From Terebella lapidaria (taxonomy: Eukaryota; Annelida; Polychaeta; Terebellida; Terebellidae), in the NCBI GenBank assembly GCA_949152475.1, contig OX424568.1, forward strand, positions 5,865,667 through 5,929,666: DNA of 64,000 nt, given 5' to 3'. Below are positions 50,101 to 60,566 of this stretch, piece by piece. Numbering within the stretch: the stretch's first letter is position 1; each line of letters begins with the position of its first letter. The notes under the pieces are model-generated. The model did not search any database. It was not told the origin of the DNA and saw only the letters and a program-made list of their open reading frames with translations. Both the position numbers and the translations under genes were made by a program.

Positions 50101-51116
50101 AGGAGCAGAAAGGCGGTCAGGTGGTGATCGAGGAAAAGTAAGTGGCTGTATCGGGGCACACAGATGGGGAGATACCGGTAGATTTATTGACATACTTGTA
50201 CATGAACATGAGTTACAAGGGTGAGGTGACACACAAACGTGATAGCCACAGGCATTGAACATGTATATATAATGAATGTCCAGCATGTTTGATTTTGAAC
50301 AAAATAAATGATTTGTGAAAAATGTAGTATTGTATCTCAATCACAATCGAGCAGGTCATTCGATGTAACAATATGGTAGTAAATGTTTGATACACATCAC
50401 CTGGTGCTGCATCATCTACTCATTTTCCCAGGGCTATGTGTCCAGTGGCAAAAATCAACCCCAACCATGTACAGTGTATATTTACCAGTACATGTACAGT
50501 GTGTACCTTGTGAATACACTTGTACATTTTAGCTTATCAGAAATGAATAGTAGTGATCCAAAGAGACAAAGTGACTTTGAGACCGTCCATTCATGCCTTG
50601 TCCCCAGCCTATCTCCCGTTGGTACATGACACGTGTATCTGTTCCAGATCTTTGGTTGACACGGTGTATTCACTCAAGGACCAAGTCAAAGAACTCAAAC
50701 AGGTATTTTGTTGCCATGGACGGTGTGAGCCTTTGTAATAAACACTATTGGATAATCTTAATTTTTGGTAGATAATCATGAATGTATACATGTTCAATGA
50801 GATTTTTTTTTTTATTCGAAACATAACAATGCTTCCAGGAATAAGAAAAAAGTTAATAGAAAAATATCTATGGATTATACACATGCATTGTCATCAGCAA
50901 CCCAATTGATTCCGTTGTTAAAAAGAATCAATGAAAATTCTCTCTTTTTCAACGATTCAACTGTAGAATTTTCTCCAACAGGACCACCAGAAAATGAGGA
51001 AAGACCTGGACGATGAGAAGAAAGCGAGAAAACGGCTAGAGAACATGTTCCGCAAATCGTTACGCAGCATCGTAGAAAGTAACGTGGAGGAAAACTCGAT
51101 CGCGGTGCAGAGTTAA
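41195..51116 (+). CDS. ARHGEF7: ARHGEF7 (beta-PIX/COOL-1) Rac1/Cdc42 guanine nucleotide exchange factor
   Basis: Beta-PIX activates Rac1/Cdc42, binds PAK through its SH3 domain and GIT proteins through its C-terminal part, and acts at focal adhesions and synapses. Coding exons: 41195-41257, 41573-41696, 41871-41956, 42221-42315, 42579-42674, 42960-43082, 43377-43515, 43615-43674, 43964-44044, 45171-45320, 45628-45706, 45885-46015, 46382-46625, 47758-47850, 50047-50137, 50648-50702 and 50982-51116. They total 1,845 nt (614 residues plus stop) with every phase consistent. The SH3 domain spans about 6-62 ([27 protein letters not shown]). The DH domain spans about 91-289 ([42 protein letters not shown]). 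The PH domain spans about 290-405 ([28 protein letters not shown]). [15 protein letters not shown] at about 450 is a beta-PIX hallmark. [14 protein letters not shown] marks the GIT-binding region, and a coiled coil ends the protein ([18 protein letters not shown] to VQS). There is no CH domain, as in the short beta-PIX form; a longer form using an upstream exon cannot be excluded. Confidence 0.95.
44380..44960. repeat. Tandem array, four ~145-bp units, in an ARHGEF7 intron
   Basis: The marker TGYGTCGTAGRGYGAAAC recurs at about 44405, 44552, 44697 and 44841. Each unit also has a CCCTAGACAAACATGTCT-like segment, TATTATGGATGA, TGACCTTTGACCTTGACCT and a CGAGTCGGCATTTTTCGTT-like segment. Diverged single units occur at about 14860 and 15815. 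It lies between the exons that end the DH domain and begin the PH domain. No gene is encoded. Confidence 0.75.
46207..46277 (+). ncRNA. tRNA-like sequence, probably a decayed tRNA or the head of a tRNA-derived SINE
   Basis: TAGCTCACTTGGTAGAGCA fits the A box and D arm, and GGTTCGAATCC is a perfect B box. Spacing is like a tRNA (71 nt). The acceptor stem (GCCCTCT against AAGGGGC) has a mismatch. The anticodon stem (TAGGG/TCTGG) and T stem pair poorly, so it is unlikely to be a working tRNA. The nominal anticodon would be CTG. It sits in an ARHGEF7 intron, where tRNA-derived SINEs are common. Confidence 0.5.
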
Positions 51117-52335
51117 CAGTGGCGACATCTGGTGGTCAACATCAGAGGTACAATATTGATGGCAATCTACAATCCGTATAGGTCAATGGATTCCATAACC
51201 ATACAAACCAGACTTTTTCCTCCATATTGCTTCCAGTTGAATGCTATGCAAACTGTATAGAATATCTTTGAAATATTCCTTACTAATAGCATGACTGAGT
51301 TTATCTTAGCGCTCAGCCGTCAATATTGTACCTCCCCATTACATCACACTGTCCTAGCAAAGATTATCCTCGATACACAAGTGCCATATTTTGTTGCCTC
51401 AGTTGGTGTGAAAGCAACTGGAAGTTTTTGTTACAAATTGTACATAGAGTATCCCTGCGTGAGGCATTTCGCTAGTGTGTGACGTTCTGTTGTGATACCA
51501 ATCATAGTCACTCTCAGTCTCTTCGAACATAGAAAGGATGAACCACTGTTAATTGCGTACTTCATCTGACAGTTCTGTGAAATGTTAATGGTAAGAACTG
51601 ATTCATGAATGTGGAATAATCATAAAATATTGTTGACTTTGAATAATAAATATGGTAATATATTTACCCCAATGATAAACACACGTTTATTATAGAAGTA
51701 AGTATCACTAAATTATGTCTATGAAAAGTTTGATCACGAACCTTATTCAGATCATTAATTGCATTGATCTAAGTGGCAATTCTAATTATGCAAATGATTT
51801 ATGATGACAGTATAGGACATTTTTATCCTAATAACTTTGTAGTTTATGGATTGTGATCAGTGTTACCATGGTGATTGTTGTTATACTGTTTTGCACAATT
51901 TCAAGTAGGGGCTCAAATTTGCCAACTGATCAATCACTGTCAATGAACACTCATCTTCCCAACAATCTGTTCATACTTTGGTGCTTATATTGAATAGTTT
52001 TCTGTACAGTTAGCCTTATTATATACTGTGTGAGTTGTGTACAGTTTGTGAAGTTGTTCCTTGGACCACTGTATACCAAAAACTGTACATACATCTGTTG
52101 ATATTAAATGAGTTGATTTTGCCTCCACAAAAAATGAATAACTGATTGTTGTATGTTTTGAATGAATGGTTTTTCTCTTTATATTTATCAAATGGACAAT
52201 AGAATTTTTGTCATTTAAGCTGGATGCAGGGTATATCATTAGGAGCATATAGTGTAAAAAAAGTCATAAGCATTTAGTACTTCATTTATATGGCATATTT
52301 CCCTACACTTGCATGTACCATTTTGTAATGGGTTT
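51117..52335 (+). other. Probable ARHGEF7 3' UTR and downstream flank
   Basis: The stretch has no coding potential. AATAAA at 51645-51650 is the first good poly(A) signal, about 530 nt after the stop. Nothing else is recognisable up to the element at 52343. Confidence 0.5.
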
Positions 52336-52342
52336 GATTTTT

Positions 52343-55003
52343 AGGTTACCGGACCTTTGGTCCGTAACCTATTGGCATGGCGATGCGTCCGGTGTCGTCG
52401 TCGTCCGTCGTCGTCGTCGTCGTCGTCGTCGTCATCGTCCGTCAACAATTTTATCTTTAAAGTTTACGATCGAATTTTTCTGAAATTTTGCACAAAAATG
52501 CCTAAAAATATTTCGAGAGGGAGGTATTTTTTAGTTTTTTGATTTTCGCATTTTTTTCAAAATGGCGGCCGTTTTTGACGAAAAATGCCCGATTTTGGAC
52601 TTTGGCGGCCATTTTCTCAAAATCTGTTCAGTAACATTTTTTTTTATTGATGCATAACACTCCTCATATGTACCCCTGTGACATGTATAAATTTCGTTGC
52701 GCTTGAATCGCTCGAAGTGGGCCATTTTGGGCCCAAACTCGGCCCAAATGGGACTTTCCCATGTTAAATTCTCTTATGCTTTATAATGGGACACATTAAA
52801 GCCTAATATCTCACTTAATATTGAGATTAGAGACTAGGAATCAATTGTGGACATATAGGAAATGATATATGCTGAATATTGTCATGACCTTGAATTTGAC
52901 CTCTGACCTTGGTTTCAAGGTCAGAGCGGCCGTTTTCGTCGAAAAATGGCCAATTTTGGTCTTCGACGGTCGTTTTCTCAAAATCTGTTCTGTAACTTTT
53001 TTTTCTTATTGATGAAAAACACTCCTCATATGTACCCCTGTGACATGTATAAATTTCGTTGCGCTTGAATCGCTTGAAGTGGGCCATTTTGGGCCCAAAC
53101 TCGGCCCAAATGTGACTTTCCCATGTTAAATTTTCCTATGCTTTATAATGGGACACATTAAGCCTAATATCTCACTTAATATTGAAGTTAGAGACTAGGA
53201 ATGAATTGTGGACATATAGGAAATGATATATGCTGAATATTCTCGTGACCTTGAATTCGACCTTTGACCTCCTTTTCAAGGTCACAGGACAAAATGGCTA
53301 ATATCTCGCTTATTATCGACTTTACAGCTTAGGAATCAATTGTGAACATATAGGAAATGATATATGCTGAATATTCTCGTGACCTTGAGTTTGACCTTTG
53401 ACCTCATTTTCAAGGTCACATGACAAAATGGCTAATATCTCGCTTATTATCGACTTTACAGTTTAGGAATCAATTGTGAACATATAGGAAACGATATATG
53501 CTGAATATTTTCATGACCTTGAATTTGACCCTGACCTCATTTCCAAGGTCACAGGACAAAATTGCTAATATCTCGCTTATTATCGACTTTACAGCTTAGG
53601 AATCAATTGTGAACATATAGGAAATGATATATGCTGAATATTCTCATGACCTTGAATTTGACCTTTGACCTCATTTTCAAGGTCACAGGACAAATTGGCC
53701 AATATCTTGCTTATTAGCGACTTTACAGCTTAGGAATCAATTGTGAACATATAGGAAATGATATATGCTGAAAATTCTCGTGACCTTGAATTTGACCTTT
53801 GACCTCATTTTCAAGGTCACAGGACAAAATGGCCAATATCTTGCTTATCAGCGACTTAACAGCTTAGAAATCAATTGTGAACATATAGGAAATGATATAT
53901 GCTGAAAATTCTCATGACCTTGAATTTGACCTTTGACCTCATTTTGAAGGTCACATGACAAAATGGCTAAGATCTCGCTTATTATCGACTTTACAGCTTA
54001 GGAATCAATTGTGAACATATAGGAAATGATATACGCAGAATATTCTCATGACCTTGAATTTGACCTTTGACCTCATTTCCAAGGTCACAGGACAAAATTG
54101 CTGATATCTCGCTTATTATCGACTTTACAGCTTAGGAATCAATTGTGAACATATGGGAAATGATATATGCTGAATATTCTCGTGACCTTGAATTTGACCT
54201 TTGACCTCATTTTCAAGGTCACAGGACAAAATGGCCAATATCTTGCTTATTAGCGACTTTACAGCTTAGGAATCAATTGTGAACATATAGGAAATGATAT
54301 ATGCTGAAAATGCTCGTGACCTTGAATTTGACCTTTGACCTATTTTCAAGGTCACAGGACAAAATGGCCAATATCTTGCTTATTAGCGACTTTACAGCTT
54401 AGGAATCAATTGTGAACGGAAATGATATATGCTGAAAATGATCGTGACCTTGAATTTGACCTTTGACCTATTTTCAAGGTCACAGGACAAAATGGCCAAT
54501 ATTTTGCTTATTAGCGACTTTACAGCTTAGGAATTAATTGTGAACATATAGGAAATGATATATGCTGAAAATTCTCTTGACCTTGAATTTGACCTTTGAC
54601 CTATTTTCAAGGTCACAGGACAAAATCTCCAATATCTTGCTTATTATCGACTTTACAGCTTAGGAATCAATTGTGAACATATAGGAAATGATATATTCTG
54701 AATATTTTAATGATATTGAATTTGACCTTTGACCTAATTTACAAGGTCAGTCATTTTATTTCAAAGTCAGATTGCAAAATGGCTTATATCTCGCTTATTA
54801 TCAAATTTACAGCTTAGGGGTCCATAGTGAACATATAGGAAATGATGTATGCCGAATAGTTTGGTGATCTAGAATTTAACCTTTGATCCCATTTTCAAGG
54901 TTAGAGATATGGCGATTTCAGTGGTCACCTTGAATTTGACCTTCAACTTTCTCGGCTTAACTCTGTATATTTCTCCGCTAACCTTTCTAGCCCATTGGGC
55001 TAA
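52343..55003 (+). mobile_element. Large hairpin-ended element with about 12 tandem ~134-bp units
   Basis: The left end is AGGTTACCGGACC, TTTGGTCCG, TAACCTATTGGCATGGCG, then a (GTC)n run at about 52395-52430. A block with TTGGGCCCAAACTCGGCCCA occurs near 52727 and again near 53090. From about 53280 to 54870 the segment TTATTATCGACTTTACAGCT (or a close variant) recurs about every 134 bp (near 53321, 53455, 53588, 53722, 53855, 53990, 54124, 54258, 54391, 54519, 54652, 54807). Each unit also carries TGACCTTGAATTTGACCTTT and, shortly after, TCAAGGTCA. The right end is GCTAACCTTTCTAGCCCATT then GGGCTAA. The copy at 25273-26796 is the same element in reverse with fewer units. Hairpins at both ends with a variable tandem core resemble pearl/DINE-1 (Helentron-associated) elements; this class call is inference. 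No open frame is credible. Confidence 0.75.
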
Positions 55004-55480
55004 TTTTTTATTTGTCACATAAAAAATATTCAGTAGACAGCCACAATTCGCATGAAGGATTCTTCTGAAATACTTTTGAGATTAAAGAGTGTTTTTTGTT
55101 GTATCATAAATTATTAATTTTTTCTTGTGGGAAGAGATTTTTCTCAGAAATGTAAAAACCGGGCAATTCAATCAAGGAAGATGCGTATTGGACAAAACAG
55201 GCTGCGAGAAAATGTCCAGCAATTCCAATCAATTTGTTTGCCACATAATGGAATTTTCTGGACTTGCCGGCAGTTAATGGCGTACAATATTTCATTGATA
55301 TCTATATTGTTACCTCTTGTTTTTTTTGTAGGATAAATATGTGTTGACTTGAGTTGTTTAGACGAACTTCAGGTACATTACTTGCAATGCTATAGTTCAG
55401 CGTGTAGTCAGTTGTATGTGTTCTCACTGGTGTGCTACCCAAGCCTGTTAATGTTTGTTTTTAACCTTTTTTGTTTACTA

Positions 55481-55658
55481 CAGTGGATCCTGTGTTTTAA
55501 GACCACCCAAGGGACCCCAAAAAGGTGGTCTCCAATGACAGGTGGTCTCTCATGGCAGGTTCATTTACATGATAAAAGGCCACTTGGGACCAAGAGGAGC
55601 GGTCTTAAAACACAGGGTGGTCTCTCAAACCAGGTGGTCTTTAACACAGGATCCACTG
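55481..55658. mobile_element. 178-bp MITE, TA duplication, Tc1/mariner-like
   Basis: The ends are CAGTGGATCCTGTGTTTTAA and the near-exact mirror, with TA on each side (55479-55480 and 55659-55660). GACCACC/GGTGGTC motifs recur inside. The element is non-coding, short and well preserved, and therefore fairly young. The region 55004-55478 has nothing I recognise. Confidence 0.85.
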
Positions 55659-56032
55659 TAATAACTTCTTGAGCTAACCGCTAACACCCAACAGTGTTGC
55701 TTCCTTGAGTGAGAATCATGGATTAAGCACCAAAGCTAATAAGGCAGAGCTAACGATCAGAGCTAAGACAGGAAATATTTCACCATATATGAAACAGTTA
55801 TAATACATTTCTCTAGTCACGCGATAGTGTATTGAACAGAGCGAAGCCTTCGTAAAAATAATATGTGGGAAAACGATATAGTTCAGGTATTGAAATGTTA
55901 ATATTATCTTTGGTTGCACTGAATAAGTCACGATATATTACTGGTTTTCTAGTTTGTATTAAATAATACAAGCCAAAGCCACAGCCAAAATTGCATACTT
56001 TTTTTGTTAATACACGTAAGAAAGTAGGCATT

Positions 56033-56252
56033 ATACAATTCATAGTTCCGACAACATAGCAACAGGCCACGCCCCCTTGGTACTCGCGGAAAAGGTCCCA
56101 CAAAATACAACAGTTCAGTCCCATGGGCCGGTTTGTTTGTGGGACTTGATACGCATCACTGCGTTTTGGAGCAATATTTGACACTCTTTGATTGGCTACC
56201 AAATGTGGAAGTGTGAATATTCATGTATCATCGGAACTATGAATTATTGTTG
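56033..56252. repeat. ~220-bp MITE-like repeat with short inverted ends
   Basis: CAATTCATAGTTCCGA at 56037-56052 is mirrored by TCGGAACTATGAATTATTG at about 56230-56248. The interior has no credible gene although a 129-residue minus-strand frame runs through it. The region 56253-58460 is AT-rich flank with no gene, repeat or RNA that I can support. Confidence 0.5.
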
Positions 56253-58460
56253 TTGTTATTTTGTGAGAATAAAAATGTACAAGACTGGGTGGAAATCTCT
56301 GTATCATGTCATTTGAATTTGTTCTTGTGCCTTTACATTCACGTGTACATCATTTACATAGTGCATTTGTCAATATAATCCTGTGTCAATTAAGTGTAAA
56401 GGTCGGATGGTAATGTCTGTACATAGCGATCAAACACAGCATTGTCTCATGCATTGATTGTAAAATCATACATGGATCTTTGTGTATCATTGTACCACAT
56501 ATAACATATAACTGTGCATTTATTTATTAGTTGCTACCATTGAGACGCCTGTCATTGGACACTTTAGTCTGACGATTTGTGTACACCTAAAATTGCAGAC
56601 AAAAAATGTCTGAGGATGCAGCAAACATCAAATATTTAAACTATCAGAGAGCTGAATTCAAATACTCGCATGAAAGTTTAAAATTTTCCTTAGAATCTTA
56701 AGGGTGGTATTAGATTAGAATCATCCAAGTATGATGAATATGTGTTCAGTGTATGGAAATGTAGGCTGATTAAATGAGAACAGAAATTTGTGATGCTTCA
56801 ATGGTGAGAAACTAAACATACACACTTGTGAAATCATAGGACCTGCTTATTTTGTGTGTGTGTGTTTTTTTTTTACGTCCATTATTTGTCTTTATGCTTC
56901 GATGCATTGAGCAAAATAAAAATGATAACTGACAAAGTTTTATCATTTTCTGTGCTGCCAGTAAGTTTACAAATAAAACACCAGTGAATATCATAGAATA
57001 TTATAACACGTATATATAATATACAAGTGTATATAATACAATATGGTACAGGCTACCCTGTCGCGGAATTTCAGTTATATCACAAGTGTAAAATGTGATC
57101 TACTTTTACCAAATATTAGAAATGCAATTTGGGTGAAAGTTTTCATGTCATGTTAGTGCCTGATTCACAGCACTGAAGTCCAGAGGGAAATGTTTTTTTT
57201 CCTGTGAAGGCAAATGTAAAAAAAAAAAATCCTGAAATACTGTTCTCACAGTGTGACAGCGTGGCCTGTACTATATATAAACCAAAAAATTATTTTTAAA
57301 AATTGAAAAAAACCCCCCCCCCAAAACTTGAACAGAGACCAAAGAGCGAAGTGAAATAATCCTTGCTCAACATATTTGGGGATAATATCTTGAAAATCAT
57401 TGCCATTCAATTGAATGGCCAATTTAATTGACATAATGTAGGTCTGTTTGATCAATAAACATTATCATGATATTAAATGGCAAAACTCCAACGCCAGTAT
57501 GTGTCATAACGCACGCCCAAATGTCCCATGTCCTGTCGGTTCTTACGGCGATCGCATTATGATATTTAGACACTGCCCTCTGGCGAATGATAATTGATCA
57601 CAACGTGCTCGTATTTTGACCGGAGTAAAATCGCGAAATTACCAGAGCGTTAATCGCGTGGAAATCAGTGGTCTGAGTGACACAAGTTTGTGAACTGTCT
57701 CTTGGAATATTCCACTAAAACACAATACTAGAAAACTTGTATTTTGAAAATGCCTGTGGTATGCCCCTTGCCACTCTTTTCAGTTGGCATAGCGAAGGGT
57801 TTGATAGTATTATTGAACTCTGAATAAATATCTGAATCCAGCTTGTTTTGCATGCTTGATATTAACGTTGGTTGGGCGACATATTGGAAAGCATGTTGTT
57901 ATATATCGTGTACATACACTGGTCTAAAGCCGATGTAGTCCATAGCGAACTGGAACATTTGGCATTTATTTGGAAATATGTGTTAAATTTCAGCGATGTG
58001 ATGTATGTAGACGTATCAGTTTTATGTCTGCTGAACACTTCATGCAAACAAAACTCTTTTATGCTGCTATCACTCATGGTGTGTGTCCTGTGTTCAAGAA
58101 ATCGGAATGGTACTTTGTCTGTGTGGGCATGCTCTTTCACAAACACAATGTAAACCGAGTTGAAATTAACTTATATTATGATTATTTGCCTATATGAGCT
58201 TTCCATGAATTCTGTAGATCTTTGACCCCCGTAACATGTCGCTTTACAGGTAGCAAAATCTAGTACTCTATAATGTTGGCTAAATATTGGTTCAAGATAA
58301 TTGCTGAGGGGTTTCAAGGTATGTGTACCTATAATGGAAAATACACTACACTATTCAACTATTATCTGAAGAAAATAAAAAATATCTGTTTTGATATCAC
58401 TGCTGAAAGCCCAAATATTGTGCATTGTTCACTTTAAAGACTACCTTGACACTCTTTTAG

Positions 58461-58570
58461 TTGACTTTATTACCGTCCGGCCTAGCATCCTCAGAACTCG
58501 ACCACAATCGCCCCCAGCCACGCACCTGAAACTCGATACCCTCAAACGGCAGAAACCTCAGTCTCCTTAT
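58461..58570 (+). CDS. Candidate exon of an unrecognised gene
   Basis: An acceptor (CTCTTTTAG) precedes a 110-nt open stretch that reads DFITVRPSILRTRPQSPP, then ATHLKLDTLKRQKPQSPY, and a fair donor (GTGGGT) follows. The composition is GC-richer and more codon-like than its AT-rich surroundings. A possible partner is at 58995-59024, where a good acceptor (TCACTGCAG) opens ten codons ending in TAA in the matching phase. I know no family for the peptide. It may be chance. Confidence 0.25.
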
Positions 58571-60429
58571 GTGGGTATCGTAATTTCTGGGGCAAGGAAC
58601 TAGGAAATTTAAGTACCCGAAATGTCGGCATTTATTTCACGTAATAGACACCCGCAACTCGATTACAGTCGACACAAAAGCGTTTGACACAATTGCGATG
58701 TTTTGACGAGTTTTCAGTAATGTTTAGACTTGGTGTTGTACAGCTGCGTTTTGGAGAATATTAACTTTCTCCGTCGATTCAATAGAAGTCTATCTTCATC
58801 GCTAGATGAATGTCGGTGCGATATTTTACTCTAAATGATTAACTGTCCACAGGTGTTCTCTGATTTAACACACGGCCAGCAACTGTTCGCCCTAGAGACA
58901 GAATTCGTGCGTTTTTCAATGGCCCGCTCTGGAGATTTATTGCATCTGGTGATGGGCACTTTACCAGTTTTCATTTTATTCCTTGTCACTGCAGGAAAGA
59001 CGACAAGATAAAGTTACACAATAAACTACAAGGCGCAGAAACTTTAATTCCGGGCTAAAAATTATAGTTCAAAAACGCATGTACGAGATGTGGTTGTACT
59101 TTTAGGCCTACGGGAGCTTTTTTGGAGACAGTCCACCCTTCGCCCATAATATTGTTGTAATGTCTTGATAAAGCATATACACTGTATTTTGTCTGATTCG
59201 TTCGAGGCATTCCGACTCTTTGATAAGAAATGATTTCGAATGGAGAAATAAACCCAAAACAAGCAAAGACAACCCTCAAGTAATTAAAGCAATAAAATAC
59301 AGGCGTAAAGTATTAAATATCGTAGACAAGAACTAAGACAACGGGGCGGTAACACTGGGTATTGACTCCGTATCATATCGAGCTGAAAGCTAAGGACCTG
59401 CCGAAATCGCACTCGGTCTCGTGGGGTCCAAAATGTCAACAAAACAAACACAGCACGGCACAGCGCTCGGGGTGTCAGGCCTAGAATGGCCCGGGTGTTA
59501 GTGGATGGCTTTTTAATATGAACAACCCAGACGCCGATCCGGGGCGAATTTAACCTCTGACTTCCATGTGTAACATTAGGCTATTTATCATCAACACTCC
59601 ACTGAATGTAGTACAAGTGGAGGTTACTGGAAAGTCGCGAAGTCTTCTGTCATTATACTCAGATCCATTTAAAGTTTTTGACCCGCAAAGGTTCGTATAG
59701 GCCTACATATATGTATGTACGTGGGCTGCGTGTCCATGCCTATATATAGCTATTTTTTTCTTCTTTTCTTTCGTGTGTAATACATTTAATTTTTCCACGC
59801 TGAACTTAATTATCAACTCCAGTCCTGTTACGTTAACCTGTTTGTTTACCCAAATGTTGAATTAGTTGGGGTTCACGTGCTTCGTGCATACAAAGTAAGG
59901 TACAGTGTATAATTAAAATCTTCGTGGTACATTTATATTCTAGCGACATGTTTTCCGATACGGTTAAATTCGTCAGCAGATTTTGGTACCTGTTATCTCA
60001 AACCAGAAATATATAAGCCCATGGTGTTATGTATTCCGCTCACACTAGCTTGGTCGCTTATTATATTGCATTGATACCTCTAGTTCATTATATCTCGCTC
60101 GAGCTAATGGGTATCTCCCAAATTAAGATAATTTTCGCATAGTGGAAACACTACGTATATATGAGATCTATATTTCGCGTTTTCCTATCCGTTTATTTTT
60201 TCACTCGGAAGAGCAGATATACTACAGAGGAATTCGCTTGCTGGTTAGAACTCTCGAAGACTCATTGTGGTCTTCGGGTCTACAGTCAATATTATACAGT
60301 CAAGAAAAAAATTACATGTACATAAAAGAAATGCACAGAATGTACTGAGTACCACATAGAAGACACCAGCGCTAGCCATCTACTTCACTACTTTACAACG
60401 TCACCCCTAACGTCCTCCGTGTCACCCCG

Positions 60430-60566
60430 TCACGTTTTCAGGGTTGGTCGCCTGTTGCTGTTCTCAAAACAGTGGGAGACTTCAATACCCCCGACGGCCT
60501 CATACGGAGTTCGGACTGTTGATTCACAGCAGTCGCGCCGCATGTCGTACACGGCTTTCCATAGAC
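60430..60566 (-). CDS. Candidate terminal exon with a claudin-like GLW..CC motif
   Basis: On the minus strand an acceptor (TTATGCAG) is followed by 45 codons reading GLWKAVYDMRRDCCESTVRT, then PYEAVGGIEVSHCFENSN, and a stop. GLW followed by cysteines is the signature of the first outer loop in the claudin/PMP22 superfamily. However, no transmembrane segment or upstream exon is visible and the second cysteine spacing is unusual. Treat it as a weak candidate. The rest of 58600-64000 holds no gene, RNA or repeat I can support. Confidence 0.15.

Noticed and set aside
52357-52542. Serine-run open frame
   Set aside because: It is a translation of the (GTC)n microsatellite at the end of the hairpin-ended element.
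53280-54870. CRISPR-like array
   Set aside because: The whole ~134-bp unit is repeated with scattered changes. There are no short constant repeats alternating with unique spacers, and the genome is eukaryotic.
55813-56202. 129-residue minus-strand open frame
   Set aside because: It lies inside a MITE-like repeat and matches no family I know.
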